From contig CANGNF010000014.1 in assembly GCA_947455205.1 (NCBI GenBank), positions 1 through 64,000 of the forward strand: a stretch of 64,000 nt of DNA. Direction: 5' to 3'. The position numbers and the translations under genes were made by a program. Source of the stretch: Acetobacteraceae bacterium (GTDB lineage Bacteria > Pseudomonadota > Alphaproteobacteria > Acetobacterales > Acetobacteraceae). The notes beneath the pieces are model-generated. The model did not search any database and was not told where the DNA came from. It saw only the letters and a list, made by a program, of their open reading frames with translations. The stretch's first letter is position 1, and the number at the start of each line of letters is the position of its first letter. Positions 11,003 to 20,832 of the stretch are shown one piece after another.

Positions 11003-11748
11003 CCGCGGCGCTCGTCAGCCTCACCAGCCTCGGCAAGCGCTTCGCCTCGGGGACGGAAGCGCTGGCCGGCGTGGACCTGGCCATCGCGGCCGGCGAGTTC
11101 CTGGCCATCCTCGGCCCCTCCGGCTGCGGCAAGTCCACGCTGCTGCGGCTGCTGGCCGGGCTGGCGCCGCCCAGCAGCGGCAGCATCCATTGGTCCCGGC
11201 CGCCGGGGCCGAGGGACATCGGCTTCGTCTTCCAGGAAGCCACGCTGCTGCCCTGGGCCGATGCGCTGGCCAACACCGCCCTGCCGCTGCGCCTGGCCGG
11301 CACGCCGCCCGGGGAACGCAACGCCCGCGCCGCCGAGGCGCTGGCCGCCGTCGGCCTGGCCGGGTTCGAGCATGCCCTGCCGCGCGAGCTTTCCGGCGGC
11401 ATGCGGATGCGCGTCTCCATCGCCCGCGCGCTGGTCACCAACCCCGCGGTGCTGCTGATGGACGAGCCCTTCGCCGCGCTGGACGAACTGACCCGCCACC
11501 GGCTGAACGACGATCTGCTGGCGCTGCATGCCCGCACCGGCGTCACCGTGGTCTTCGTCACCCATTCGGTGTCCGAGAGCGTCTACCTCGCCTCCCGCGT
11601 CATCGTCATGGCGCCCCGCCCCGGCCGCATCGCGCGGGAATTCCACATCGCCGCCGCCTCCCCGCGGCCGCAGGGGTTCCGCACCTCGGTCGCCTATGCG
11701 GAGCTTTGCCACGACGCCTCCCTGGCGCTGGCCGCGGGCATGGCCTGA
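10999..11748 (+). CDS. ABC transporter ATP-binding protein
   Basis: Walker A GPSGCGKSTLLRLLAG, signature ELSGGMRMRVSIARAL, Walker B VLLMDEPFAALDE. Confidence 0.95.
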   Translation: MTAALVSLTSLGKRFASGTEALAGVDLAIAAGEFLAILGPSGCGKSTLLRLLAGLAPPSSGSIHWSRPPGPRDIGFVFQEATLLPWADALANTALPLRLAGTPPGERNARAAEALAAVGLAGFEHALPRELSGGMRMRVSIARALVTNPAVLLMDEPFAALDELTRHRLNDDLLALHARTGVTVVFVTHSVSESVYLASRVIVMAPRPGRIAREFHIAAASPRPQGFRTSVAYAELCHDASLALAAGMA

Positions 11749-12521
11749 TGCTGGACCGCGCCGTCCCGGCCGCGCTCGGCCTGCTGCTGCTGGTGCTGTG
11801 GGAAGTCCTGGTCCGCGGGCTGCAGGTGCCGCCCTACGTGCTGCCCGGCCCGCTCGCCATCCTGGCCGCGCTGGTGGAGGACCGGGCGCTGCTCGCCACC
11901 TCCCTCCTCGTCACCCTGAAGATCGCGCTGCTGGCGCTGCTGGCGGCGGTGACGCTGGGCGGGCTGCTCGCCATCGGCTTCGCCCAGTCCCGCATGGTGG
12001 AACGCGCGCTGTTCCCCTACGCCGTCATCCTGCAGGTCACCCCCATCGTCGCCATCGCGCCGTTGATCCTCATCTGGGTGGACAGCGTCACCTTCGCGCT
12101 GCTGATCTGCGCCTGGATCGTCGCCTTCTTCCCCATCCTGTCCAACACCGTGCTGGGGCTGAACAGCGCCGACCGCAACCTACTGGAACTGTTCCGGCTG
12201 TACGGCGCCACCCGCTGGCAGACCCTGTTCCTGCTGCGCCTGCCAAGCGCCCTGCCCTATTTCCTGGCGGGGCTGCGGGTGGCCGGCGGCCTGGCGCTGA
12301 TCGGCGCCGTCGTCGCCGAGTTCGTCGCCGGCGCCGGCGGCACCGGCAGCGGCCTGGCCTTCCGCATCCTGGAGGCCGGCTACCAGCTGAAGGTGCCCCG
12401 GATGTTCGCCGCCCTGGCGCTGATCAGCGCCTGCGGCATCGCCATCTTCGCCCTGCTGGGCCTCGTGCAGCACCTGCTGCTGCGCCGCTGGCACGACAGC
12501 GCCCGGGAAACCGAGGGCTGA
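11748..12521 (+). CDS. ABC transporter permease (SsuC/TauC-like)
   Basis: Start overlaps the ATPase stop codon; permease signature LFRLYGATRWQTLFLLRLPSALPYFLAGLRVAGGLALIGAVVAEF. Confidence 0.92.
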   Translation: MLDRAVPAALGLLLLVLWEVLVRGLQVPPYVLPGPLAILAALVEDRALLATSLLVTLKIALLALLAAVTLGGLLAIGFAQSRMVERALFPYAVILQVTPIVAIAPLILIWVDSVTFALLICAWIVAFFPILSNTVLGLNSADRNLLELFRLYGATRWQTLFLLRLPSALPYFLAGLRVAGGLALIGAVVAEFVAGAGGTGSGLAFRILEAGYQLKVPRMFAALALISACGIAIFALLGLVQHLLLRRWHDSARETEG

Positions 12522-12615
12522 TCCCACGCAGGGGGTCGCCTGGCCCCGCGCGGCACGGTCCGGCATCCATGCCGGCGCGGCTGAGTCCAGGCCGCCAAGA
12601 TTCTGCCTGCAAAAT

Positions 12616-12635
12616 GGTACGGGTTGGCCCGTACC
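12616..12635. repeat. Perfect inverted repeat GGTACGGG-TTGG-CCCGTACC upstream of the M23 gene
   Basis: Read directly; 8-bp arms, 4-nt loop. Confidence 0.6.
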
Positions 12636-14321
12636 TGCTCGCGCCCCGCGCGCAAGTGGAAGAACACAGGGAAAACTTCAACTTTTGGAGATTGCGCTGC
12701 CAGCCCGTCCGCGTCAGGAGTCGGGGCAAGGAGACAAACCGGCCACCGCGTGGGACCCCCCCTATCGCAGGATGGCCACACTGGGAGACCTGCGTTGGCA
12801 GCCAAGCAGCAAGGCCGCAAAGCCACGCCCGGTGCCTTGGCCAGTGGCCAGCCGCGCCCGTTCTTCCGCCCCCGCCAGCTGATCCTGCGCGACGGCGACC
12901 AGGTGCATGGCCTGTACCTGGCGCCCTGGCTGCAGAAATCCATGGCCTGGGTGCTCGCCCTGGGCCTGATCTGGGCCAGCGCCGCCAGCCTGGGCCTGTG
13001 GTACCAGTCGCAGCAGGCCGACGAGGCCGCCGAGGCCTTCCGCAACGCCATCGCCGACCTGTCGCGCCAGCAGATGCGCATCGCCGACATCAGCAAGGGC
13101 CTGGAAGGCCAGCGCGCCACGCTCGGCCGCCTGCTGGCCGAGGGCGCCGAGCGCCGCCAGCGCTCAGGCGAGGGCACCCAGCCGCTGCCGGCGTTGGAGA
13201 CCGAGATCGCCGGCCTGCTTGGCCGCATCGGGGAGCTGGAAGGCTCGCTGGACGGCATCCGCAGCAGCCTGGACCTGGCCCATGCCGACCGCCAGGCCAT
13301 TGCGCGGGAACGCGAGGCGATGGCGGAGCGCCTGCGATCCACCGAACGCCAGGCCGCCGCCCGCCTGCATGAGACCGAGCGCCTGGCCGAAGCCCGCTTC
13401 CGCGAGGCCGAGCGCGCCGCCGAGAGCCGCTTCCGCGACGCCGAGCGCCACGCCGAAACCCGCTTCCGCGATGCCGAGCGCCACGCCGCCGCGCGCCTGC
13501 AGGAGGCCGAGCGCAGCGCCGCCGAACGCCAGCACGGCCTGGAACAGCGGCTGGCCGAGGCGACCCGCGCGCACGAGGAAACCCTGGCCGGGCTGCACCG
13601 CCGCACCACCACCACGGTGTCGGAGGTGGAGCGGATTTTGGCCGAGGCCGGGCTGGAACCCGCCCGCCTGCTGCCCGCCCCGCCGCCACCGCCGCCCGGC
13701 GCCCCGCCCAGCCCGGAACGCCCGCGCCGCGCCCGGGGCGGCCCCTTCGTGCCGGCCTCGCTGACACTCTCGTCGCCGCCGGCACCGGCGCCCGCGCCGC
13801 TGACGCCGATGCAGCAATCCGCCCGCGACATCGACCAGCAGGCCGCCTGGCTGAAGCGCCTGGCCGTGCTGCTGCAGGCCAGCCCGGTCTCGGTGCCGCT
13901 GGCCCCCGGCTACCAGGTGGAGAGCAATTTCGGCCGCCGCGCCGACCCCATCCGCGGCCGCGCCGCGCACCACACCGGCATCGACCTGTCGGACGACCAC
14001 GGCACCCCGGTGCATGCCACCGCCCCCGGCCGCGTCACCGTGGCGGGGTGGGAGAACGGCTATGGCCGGGTGGTGGAGATCGACCACGGCTTCGGCCTGC
14101 GGACCCGCTACGCCCATCTCTCGGCCATCGCGGTGGAGGTGGACCAGCAGGTCGCCCGCTTCACCCGCGTCGGCCGCATGGGCTCCTCCGGCCGCAGCAC
14201 CGGCACGCACCTGCACTACGAGGTGCTGCTGGGCGGCCAGCACATGAACCCCGCCCGCTTCATGCAGGGTCGCTACACCCCCGTCTCCACCCCCAGCCCA
14301 GGGAACGGCCCCGGCCGTTGA
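12624..14321 (+). CDS. M23-family peptidase with long coiled coil; true start may be a TTG near 12795
   Basis: C-terminal GRRADPIRGRAAHHTGIDLSDDHGTPVHATAPGRVTVAGWENGYGRVVEIDHGFGLRTRYAHLS...GRSTGTHLHYEV; Glu/Arg/Ala heptad region. Confidence 0.88.
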   Translation: MARTCSRPARKWKNTGKTSTFGDCAASPSASGVGARRQTGHRVGPPLSQDGHTGRPALAAKQQGRKATPGALASGQPRPFFRPRQLILRDGDQVHGLYLAPWLQKSMAWVLALGLIWASAASLGLWYQSQQADEAAEAFRNAIADLSRQQMRIADISKGLEGQRATLGRLLAEGAERRQRSGEGTQPLPALETEIAGLLGRIGELEGSLDGIRSSLDLAHADRQAIAREREAMAERLRSTERQAAARLHETERLAEARFREAERAAESRFRDAERHAETRFRDAERHAAARLQEAERSAAERQHGLEQRLAEATRAHEETLAGLHRRTTTTVSEVERILAEAGLEPARLLPAPPPPPPGAPPSPERPRRARGGPFVPASLTLSSPPAPAPAPLTPMQQSARDIDQQAAWLKRLAVLLQASPVSVPLAPGYQVESNFGRRADPIRGRAAHHTGIDLSDDHGTPVHATAPGRVTVAGWENGYGRVVEIDHGFGLRTRYAHLSAIAVEVDQQVARFTRVGRMGSSGRSTGTHLHYEVLLGGQHMNPARFMQGRYTPVSTPSPGNGPGR

Positions 14322-14325
14322 CACC

Positions 14326-14772
14326 ATGTTCGGCAGCAAGAAATCCACCTCCCCGCTCGCCGTCTCCACCGGGGGCAGCCGCTCGCGCGTGCCGTCCATC
14401 ATCAGCGCCGACACCACGCTGAAGGGCGAGGTCCGCAGCACCGGGGAGTTGCACCTGGACGGCACGGTGGAAGGCGATGTCCACGCCGAGCGCCTGGTGA
14501 TCGGCGAGACCGCCAACGTCACCGGCAACGTCACGGCCGATACGGTGCGGGTCTGCGGCCGGCTGGACGGCAACGTCACCGGGCGGGAAGTGGTGCTGAC
14601 CGCCAGCGCCCGCATGACCGGCGACATCATGCACGAGGTCCTGACGCTGGAACCCGGTGCGCGCTTCTCCGGCGCGGTGCGTCATGCCGAGGCCAAGCCC
14701 GCCGCCCCCGCCCCGCGCTTCGCCGAGCCGGCGCTGGCCGCGCCGCTGAAGGCCAGCGCCGCGCCGGCCTGA
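14326..14772 (+). CDS. Bactofilin (polymer-forming cytoskeletal protein)
   Basis: Beta-helix repeats PSIISADTTLKGEVRSTGELHLDGTVEGDVHAERLVIGETANVTGNVTADTVRVCGRLDGNV. Confidence 0.93.
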   Translation: MFGSKKSTSPLAVSTGGSRSRVPSIISADTTLKGEVRSTGELHLDGTVEGDVHAERLVIGETANVTGNVTADTVRVCGRLDGNVTGREVVLTASARMTGDIMHEVLTLEPGARFSGAVRHAEAKPAAPAPRFAEPALAAPLKASAAPA

Positions 14773-14785
14773 GCCAAGCCCGCCA

Positions 14786-14807
14786 CCGGCGCCCGCACGG
14801 GCGCCGG
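14786..14807. terminator. Hairpin between convergent genes (CCGGCGCCC-GCAC-GGGCGCCGG)
   Basis: Perfect 9-bp stem in the intergenic gap between the bactofilin and pssA stop codons; no clear U tract. Confidence 0.5.
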
Positions 14808-14817
14808 AGCGCGACGT

Positions 14818-15729
14818 TCAGCCGTTCTCGCGCTCCGCCACGACAACGGGCTCCAGCAGCGCCTCGGCCTCGCGCTTCAGCCGCAGGTAGCTCCGCATCG
14901 CCAGTGGGATCATGCCGGCATAGATGAAGCCGCCGGCGGCCAGCGCCATCCAGGGTTCGCTGACCAGCAGCGCGATGTAGGCCGCGGCGCCCAGCAGCAG
15001 CGGCAGCACGTATTCCGCCGGCACCTTGAAGTTCTTAAAGCTCCAGGTTGGCAGCGTGCTGACCATCAGCGCGCCCACCGCCACCAGGAAGACGATGACG
15101 ACGGCCTTGTGCCGCACCAGTTCCGCCAGCACCGGCAAGTCCCATTCCCGCAGCGCCAGCGAGGCGAAGAGCGGGAACAGCACCAGCCCGGCCCCGGCCG
15201 GCGCCGGCACCCCGGTGAAGAAGTTCTGGCTGTAGGCCGGCTTCGGCGGCTCGGCCCCCAGTGCCAGCGGGCCTTCCACGATGCTGGCGTTGAACCGCGC
15301 CAGCCGCAGCGCGCTGCACACCGCGAACATCAGGCAGGGCGCGAAGCCCAGCCCGTGCATGTCGTGCAGCGCCCACATGTACAAAATCAGCGCCGGCGCG
15401 ACACCGAAGCAGAGGAAGTCCGACAGGCTGTCGAATTCGGCGCCGAACCGGCTGGTCGCCTTCAGCAGCCGCGCCAGCCGCCCGTCCAGGCCATCGATCA
15501 CGGCGGCCACCACGATCAGCGCCGCGGATTGCTGCCACAGCCCATCCAGCGCCACGCGAATGGCGGTGAGGCCGGCGCAGAGGCCGAGCAGCGTCATCAG
15601 GTTGGGGACCAGCCGGTTGAAGCTGGGGCCCTTGTAGCGCGGCCGGGTGCGTGGCCGGAACCGCCGCAGCCTGCCGCGCAGGCCGGGCTTGCCCCCAGGA
15701 GCTCCCGCAGGCCGGCCCGTGCCGCTCAC
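14818..15729 (-). CDS. pssA: CDP-diacylglycerol--serine O-phosphatidyltransferase
   Basis: [21 protein letters not shown] and [31 protein letters not shown] (CDP-alcohol phosphatidyltransferase motif); GTG start overlaps the psd stop. Confidence 0.92.
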   Translation of the reverse strand: MSGTGRPAGAPGGKPGLRGRLRRFRPRTRPRYKGPSFNRLVPNLMTLLGLCAGLTAIRVALDGLWQQSAALIVVAAVIDGLDGRLARLLKATSRFGAEFDSLSDFLCFGVAPALILYMWALHDMHGLGFAPCLMFAVCSALRLARFNASIVEGPLALGAEPPKPAYSQNFFTGVPAPAGAGLVLFPLFASLALREWDLPVLAELVRHKAVVIVFLVAVGALMVSTLPTWSFKNFKVPAEYVLPLLLGAAAYIALLVSEPWMALAAGGFIYAGMIPLAMRSYLRLKREAEALLEPVVVAERENG

Positions 15730-16400
15730 GCCCGCAGGTCCGCCAGTACCGTCTCGCCGCCGATCATGGTCTGGCCTTCCAGCACCAGCGGACGCACGCC
15801 CTCGGGCAGATATACGTCGGTGCGGCTGCCGAAGCGGATGATGCCGAAGCGGTCGCCGGCGCGCAGCATGTCGCCCTGCTTGGCGTCGCACAGAATCCGC
15901 CGTGCGATCAGCCCGGCGATCTGCACCACCGCGATGTCGCGGCCATCCGCCAGGCGGATCGCCATGGCGTTGCGCTCGTTCAGTTCGCTCGCCTTGTCCA
16001 GGCTGGCATTGAGGAAGGCGCCGGCATGGTAGGCGATGCGCGTGACCACGCCATCAACCGGGCTTCGGTTGACGTGCACGTCCAGCACGGACAGGAAGAT
16101 CGCGATCCGGGTGCGCGGCTCGGGCCCCAGGCCCAGCTCCTCCGGCGGCACGGCGGTCTGCACATGCACCACCCGGCCATCGGCGGGGGCAATGACCAGC
16201 CCCGGCCGGGGTGGCGCCACCCGTTCCGGGTCCCGGAAGAAGTAGAGGCAGAAGGCCACGAAGGCCAGGCCGAGCCAGAACAGCCAGGTGCCAAGGAACA
16301 GCAGGCCCACCAGCGCGGCAACGCCGCCACCGATGAGGAAGGGTTTGCCCGCCGGGTGGGGCGGCGCCATCACCATGGCGAGGCTTCGGGTCAATGACAT
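15726..16400 (-). CDS. psd: Phosphatidylserine decarboxylase family protein
   Basis: [57 protein letters not shown]. Confidence 0.93.
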   Translation of the reverse strand: MSLTRSLAMVMAPPHPAGKPFLIGGGVAALVGLLFLGTWLFWLGLAFVAFCLYFFRDPERVAPPRPGLVIAPADGRVVHVQTAVPPEELGLGPEPRTRIAIFLSVLDVHVNRSPVDGVVTRIAYHAGAFLNASLDKASELNERNAMAIRLADGRDIAVVQIAGLIARRILCDAKQGDMLRAGDRFGIIRFGSRTDVYLPEGVRPLVLEGQTMIGGETVLADLRA

Positions 16401-16453
16401 TGTGCCGCGGTTTATGGTCCTTTCACCATGGCTGGACAACCCTGGCGTCCATC

Positions 16454-16858
16454 ATGAACGCCCTCACCCTCGGCCCCTTCTCCGTCGCCCCCGACGGCAT
16501 CCTGCATCCCCTGGACGCGGGGACGCTGCCGGCGCTGCACTTTGCCTGGCGCGGCAGGGCCTGCGACGCCGAGCTGGACGGACCCTTCCTGCGCCTGGCC
16601 AGCGCCGCCGCGCGCATCCCCTCCTCGGCCGAACCGGGCGTTGACCGCAGCCGCGCCTTCGCCGAGCTGGCCGGGCTGCCGGCGCTGCTGCCCAAGGGCT
16701 GGAGCGTGAAGCTGCTGCCGGACCACCGGGTGCAGGTCCAGGCCGAGGCGACGCTGGACTGCCCGCCCACCGCCACCAGCCTGATCGCGGCCATGGTGCG
16801 CTTCGCCCTGGCGCTGGACCCCTACCTGGACCGGCTGGAACGCGCGGGCGTGCGCTGA
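16454..16858 (+). CDS. Hypothetical protein
   Basis: 134-aa ORF MNALTLGPFSVAPDGILHPLD...; no recognised domain. Confidence 0.6.
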   Translation: MNALTLGPFSVAPDGILHPLDAGTLPALHFAWRGRACDAELDGPFLRLASAAARIPSSAEPGVDRSRAFAELAGLPALLPKGWSVKLLPDHRVQVQAEATLDCPPTATSLIAAMVRFALALDPYLDRLERAGVR

Positions 16859-16948
16859 CCCGGAGGGTGATCGTCGCCTGAGACGCGAAACACACGTGAA
16901 AACAGTCGCTGGAGCCTGCCAGGCGCTTCCATCCGCGCCTGACGGACC

Positions 16949-18112
16949 CTAGCGCGGCAGCGCGAAGACCTGGCCGGGGTAGATCCGCGCGGGGTCGCGG
17001 ATCTGGTCGCGGTTCGCCTCGTAGATCACGGTGTAGCGAACCCCCCGGCCATAGGCCAAACGGGAAAGCCGCCACAGGCTGTGGCCCGGCTGCACCACCA
17101 CGCGGCCGTCGCGCAGCTGGTCCTGCGGCACCACGTCGCGCTGGAACGGCACCTCCACCCGCGCCAGCACCGTGCCGGCGGCGGAAAGCTGGTCGGCCCG
17201 CAGCAAATGCCGCCCCGGCCCCGGCTGGGTGCCCGGGGTCAACGCCCAGCGGCCAACCGAATCGGCCCGCGCATCGCCCAGCAAGGCTTCCCCGACATAC
17301 AGCCGCACCGTGCTGCCCGGCGTGGCGCCACCGGCGAAGCGCATCGCCCCGGCGTCGTTGTAGTCCACCACATCCACCGAAAGCCGGCCCAGCTCCGCCG
17401 CCGCGACCGGCGCCTGCAGCAGGCGGGGCGCGCCCTCCGTGGCGACGGGCGGCAGCAGCATGGCCATGGGGCCGGCCGGCGCGCTGGGCACCGGCTGGGC
17501 GACGGATTGGCTGGCGGGCTGGCCAACCGCTTGGCCAGCGGGCAGCCCGGGCGCCGGCGGGGCGCCGGCCACCGGGCGTTCCGGCACCAGCAGCACCACG
17601 GTCTCGGCGCCGGGCACCGGGTCCTGCCCCGGCAGCCGGGCGGTCAGCGCCAGTTCCCGCAGGCCGGGGGCCAGCGGGTCGCCGGGCAGGATCACCCATT
17701 CGCCGCGCGCATCGGCCCGCGCCCGACCCAATTCGCGGCCGCCCTCGGTCAGCACCACCTCGGCGCCAGGCTCGGCCCGGCCGGCGGTCACCAGCGTGCC
17801 CTGGGCGCCGATTCGCGCCACGTCGAAGCGCGGCGGCCGCACCGCGGGGGCCACGGCGGCGGCGGGCGGGGCCGGCGCGGGCGTGGTGCCGGCGGCGGGT
17901 GCGGGGGTGGTGGCCGGCGCGGTCACCGCGGCGGCCGGGGTGGCAGGCGGCGTCGGCGCCTGCAGCCCGGCGCGCGGCCGCAGGCCGGGAAATGCCTCGG
18001 GCAGCAGCAGCCAGGCGGAGCCAATGGCCGCCAATAGGATAAGTACGATCAGCCCAATGGCCCGCACGCTGCCGCCTCCATCCGGGACTCGGCCCAGGTT
18101 CGGCCGCGCCAC
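16949..18112 (-). CDS. LysM-domain protein with TM anchor and Ala/Pro-rich linker
   Basis: C-terminal VVQPGHSLWRLSRLAYGRGVRYTVIYEANRDQIRDPARIYPGQVFALPR. Confidence 0.88.
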   Translation of the reverse strand: MARPNLGRVPDGGGSVRAIGLIVLILLAAIGSAWLLLPEAFPGLRPRAGLQAPTPPATPAAAVTAPATTPAPAAGTTPAPAPPAAAVAPAVRPPRFDVARIGAQGTLVTAGRAEPGAEVVLTEGGRELGRARADARGEWVILPGDPLAPGLRELALTARLPGQDPVPGAETVVLLVPERPVAGAPPAPGLPAGQAVGQPASQSVAQPVPSAPAGPMAMLLPPVATEGAPRLLQAPVAAAELGRLSVDVVDYNDAGAMRFAGGATPGSTVRLYVGEALLGDARADSVGRWALTPGTQPGPGRHLLRADQLSAAGTVLARVEVPFQRDVVPQDQLRDGRVVVQPGHSLWRLSRLAYGRGVRYTVIYEANRDQIRDPARIYPGQVFALPR

Positions 18113-18196
18113 CGCATCACTTTCCGCTTATTGCCGGTATATTCAAGCACGCAGCGGCGGCGTGGCGCCGCCCGGGGTGGCAACAGGGGGCTAGGC

Positions 18197-18871
18197 ATGA
18201 CCGAGGCGTGGCAGAGAGTGAAGGTCTGGGACGGCTGGGTGCGGCTGTTCCACTGGTCCATCGTGCTGCTGGTGGTGGGGCAGTACGCCACGGCGGAACT
18301 GGCGCTGATGGAGTGGCATTTCCGCCTGGGCTACCTGGCGCTGGCGCTGCTGGTGTTCCGGCTGGGCTGGGGCCTGCTGGGCAGCGACACCGCGCGCTTC
18401 GCCCGCTTCGTGCAATCCCCGCTGGCCGCCCTGGCGCACCTGAAGCACCTGCGCCGGCGCGAGCCGGATACCGAGGTGGGCCACAACGCCGCCGGCGGCT
18501 GGATGGTGCTGGCGCTGCTGGCGCTGCTGCTGGCCCAGGTCGGCACCGGGCTGTTCGCCAACGAGGAACCCGGCGAGAGCTACGGCGCGCACGGCCCCCT
18601 GGCGATGCGCGTGACGGATGGGCTGAGCGGCCTGCTGACCGAATTGCATGAACTCGGCTTCAACCTGCTGGTCGGCGCCATCTGCCTGCATGTGGCGGCG
18701 GTGGTGGCCTATGCGGTGCTGAAGCGGCAGGACCTGGTGCGGCCGATGCTCACCGGCTTCAAGCGGCTGCCCGCCGGGATGGTGGCGCCGCGGCTCGGCC
18801 ACCCCCTGCTGGCGGTGGCACTGCTGGCGCTCGGCCTCGGCCTGGCCTGGTGGCTCAGCACCCAGGGCTGA
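18197..18871 (+). CDS. Cytochrome b561-like membrane protein
   Basis: MTEAWQRVKVWDGWVRLFHWSIVLLVVGQYATAE...ELHELGFNLLVGAICLHVAAVVAYAVLKRQDLVRPMLTG. Confidence 0.88.
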   Translation: MTEAWQRVKVWDGWVRLFHWSIVLLVVGQYATAELALMEWHFRLGYLALALLVFRLGWGLLGSDTARFARFVQSPLAALAHLKHLRRREPDTEVGHNAAGGWMVLALLALLLAQVGTGLFANEEPGESYGAHGPLAMRVTDGLSGLLTELHELGFNLLVGAICLHVAAVVAYAVLKRQDLVRPMLTGFKRLPAGMVAPRLGHPLLAVALLALGLGLAWWLSTQG

Positions 18872-18896
18872 CCCGCAAGGCAGCCCCAAACGAACA

Positions 18897-18926
18897 GCGC
18901 CGGCCGGGAGCGATCCCGGCCGGCGC
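18897..18926. terminator. Hairpin between convergent cytochrome genes (GCGCCGGCCGGGA-GCGA-TCCCGGCCGGCGC)
   Basis: Perfect 13-bp stem located between the two stop codons. Confidence 0.6.
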
Positions 18927-18948
18927 CAATGCTAGGTTCGTGCGGCGC

Positions 18949-19383
18949 TCAGCGCGCGCGATAGGTCCGGTGGCAGGCGCCGCAGGTCGGGCCCACCGCC
19001 TGCCAGGCGGCCTGGAAGGCAGCGCCGTCGCCACCCACCGCGGCGGTCCGCAGTGCCTGCAGCTTGGCCACCGTATCGGCGGACGCGCCACTGAAGCCGA
19101 CGGAGTCGGACCAGATGGTCGGCAGCGCCTTGGTGTCGCCGGTGCCGCTGCCCACCGGGAAGCGCGCGGGCAGCCCCTGGTAGAAGTTGATCATCTCCTC
19201 GATCGTCGCATTGAACTGGGTGCCGGCGCCCCGCGCATCCGCCACCGCCTTCATCGCGGTCATATGCTCGCCCATGCGCTTCAGCCCGGCGCGCCGCGCC
19301 GAAATGACCTCGCCCTGGGCCCACGCCGCCGTCGCGGCCCCCATCGCCAGCACGGCGATGCCGGCAAGCCAAATCTTCTTCAT
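18949..19383 (-). CDS. Cytochrome c, class II (c'/c556-like)
   Basis: Signal peptide MKKIWLAGIAVLAMGAATAAWA; C-terminal CGACH heme motif. Confidence 0.88.
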   Translation of the reverse strand: MKKIWLAGIAVLAMGAATAAWAQGEVISARRAGLKRMGEHMTAMKAVADARGAGTQFNATIEEMINFYQGLPARFPVGSGTGDTKALPTIWSDSVGFSGASADTVAKLQALRTAAVGGDGAAFQAAWQAVGPTCGACHRTYRAR

Positions 19384-19489
19384 CCAATGTCCCCCTCGAC
19401 CATTTGACACATTCATGCCACGGCAAGCCTGTTCGCCGGCCGGCCACACTACGTTACCTTACTGACCGGAAATGCACGCAGGAGTTTCC

Positions 19490-20077
19490 ATGCCGCACCC
19501 GCTCCGCTCCGTCGCCGTGTTCTGCGGCTCGCGCTTCGGGGCCGACCCGGCGCATGCGGCCGCCGCGCGGGCGCTGGGCCAGGGCCTGGCCACGGCCGGC
19601 ATCCGCCTGGTCTATGGCGGCGGCGGCGTCGGCCTGATGGGCGAGGTCGCCGGCGCCGCCCTGGCCGAGGGCGGCCAGGTCCACGGCATCATCCCCGACT
19701 TCCTGCTGCGCGCGGAACGCCCGCCGCCCAGCGGCATGGCGCTGGAGGTCGTGCCCAGCATGCACGCCCGCAAGACCCGCATGTTCGAGCTGTCGGACGG
19801 CTTCATCGCGCTGTCCGGCGGCCTCGGCACGCTGGACGAGCTGGTGGAGATCCTCACCTGGCGCCAGCTGGGCCTGCACGACAAGCCGGTCGTGGTGCTG
19901 GATATCGGCGGCTGGGCGCAGCCCTTCCTGGCGATGGTGGAAGCGATGATCGGCCAGGGCTTCGTCGCCGAGAGCGGCCGCCGGCTGTTCCAGGTGGCCG
20001 CCGACGTGCCGGCCTGCCTGGAGCTGCTGCGCCAGGCCCCGCCGCCGGACAGCGCCGTCCCCTCCGCCCGGCTGTAG
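19490..20077 (+). CDS. LOG/TIGR00730-family Rossmann-fold protein
   Basis: VFCGSRFG...LVYGGGGVGLMGEVA; LSGGLGTLDELVEILTWRQLGLHDKPV. Confidence 0.92.
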   Translation: MPHPLRSVAVFCGSRFGADPAHAAAARALGQGLATAGIRLVYGGGGVGLMGEVAGAALAEGGQVHGIIPDFLLRAERPPPSGMALEVVPSMHARKTRMFELSDGFIALSGGLGTLDELVEILTWRQLGLHDKPVVVLDIGGWAQPFLAMVEAMIGQGFVAESGRRLFQVAADVPACLELLRQAPPPDSAVPSARL

Positions 20078-20078
20078 C

Positions 20079-20798
20079 ATGGCCGGCTTCGCCCCCATCC
20101 TGGCCCGCGCGACGAAGCGCAAGGGCGGCCGCGCCCAGCTGGCCGCCCTGCTGCCGCCGCCGCCTCCCGGCCCGGCCGCCCTGGCCCGGCTGCCGGATGA
20201 CCGGGTGCTGGCGGAGATGACCCGCCGCATCTTCTGCGCCGGCTTCGTCTGGCGCGTCATCGACCAGAAGTGGGACGGCTTCGAGGCCGCCTTCGAGCAG
20301 TTCCAGATCCCGCCCTTGCTGTTCCAGCCGCCCGAGTTCTGGGAGCGCCTGACCAACGACAAGCGCATCGTCCGCCACGGCCAGAAGATCGGCGCGGTGC
20401 GCGACAATGCCCGCTTCATCGCCGATATCGCGCAGGAACATGGCAGCTTCGGCGCCTTCCTGGCGGCCTGGCCGGCCGACAACCAGGTGGGGCTGCTGGC
20501 GCTGCTGGCCAGGCGCGGCGCCCGGCTGGGCGGCAATACCGGGCAATACCTGCTGCGCTTCCTCGGCTGGGACGGCTTCATCCTGTCGCCCGACGTCATC
20601 GCCTGCCTGCGCGACAGCGGCGTGGAGCTTGCCGACCACCCCACCAGCCAGCGCGACCTGAAGGCGATCCAGGCGCAATTCAACGCCTGGGCGGCGGAAA
20701 CCGGCCTGCCACGCGCCCATCTGTCGCGCATCTGCGCCATGTCGGTGGGCGCAAACCTGATGCTGCACCCCGGCGACGAACCCGGCGAGGAAGGCTAG
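20079..20798 (+). CDS. DNA-3-methyladenine glycosylase I family protein
   Basis: RRIFCAGFVWRVIDQKWDGFEAAFEQFQIPPL; LTNDKRIVRHGQKIGAVRDNARFI. Confidence 0.8.
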   Translation: MAGFAPILARATKRKGGRAQLAALLPPPPPGPAALARLPDDRVLAEMTRRIFCAGFVWRVIDQKWDGFEAAFEQFQIPPLLFQPPEFWERLTNDKRIVRHGQKIGAVRDNARFIADIAQEHGSFGAFLAAWPADNQVGLLALLARRGARLGGNTGQYLLRFLGWDGFILSPDVIACLRDSGVELADHPTSQRDLKAIQAQFNAWAAETGLPRAHLSRICAMSVGANLMLHPGDEPGEEG

Positions 20799-20832
20799 TC
20801 TCGCCCCAACACTGCCAGAGGAAACCGCCGCG

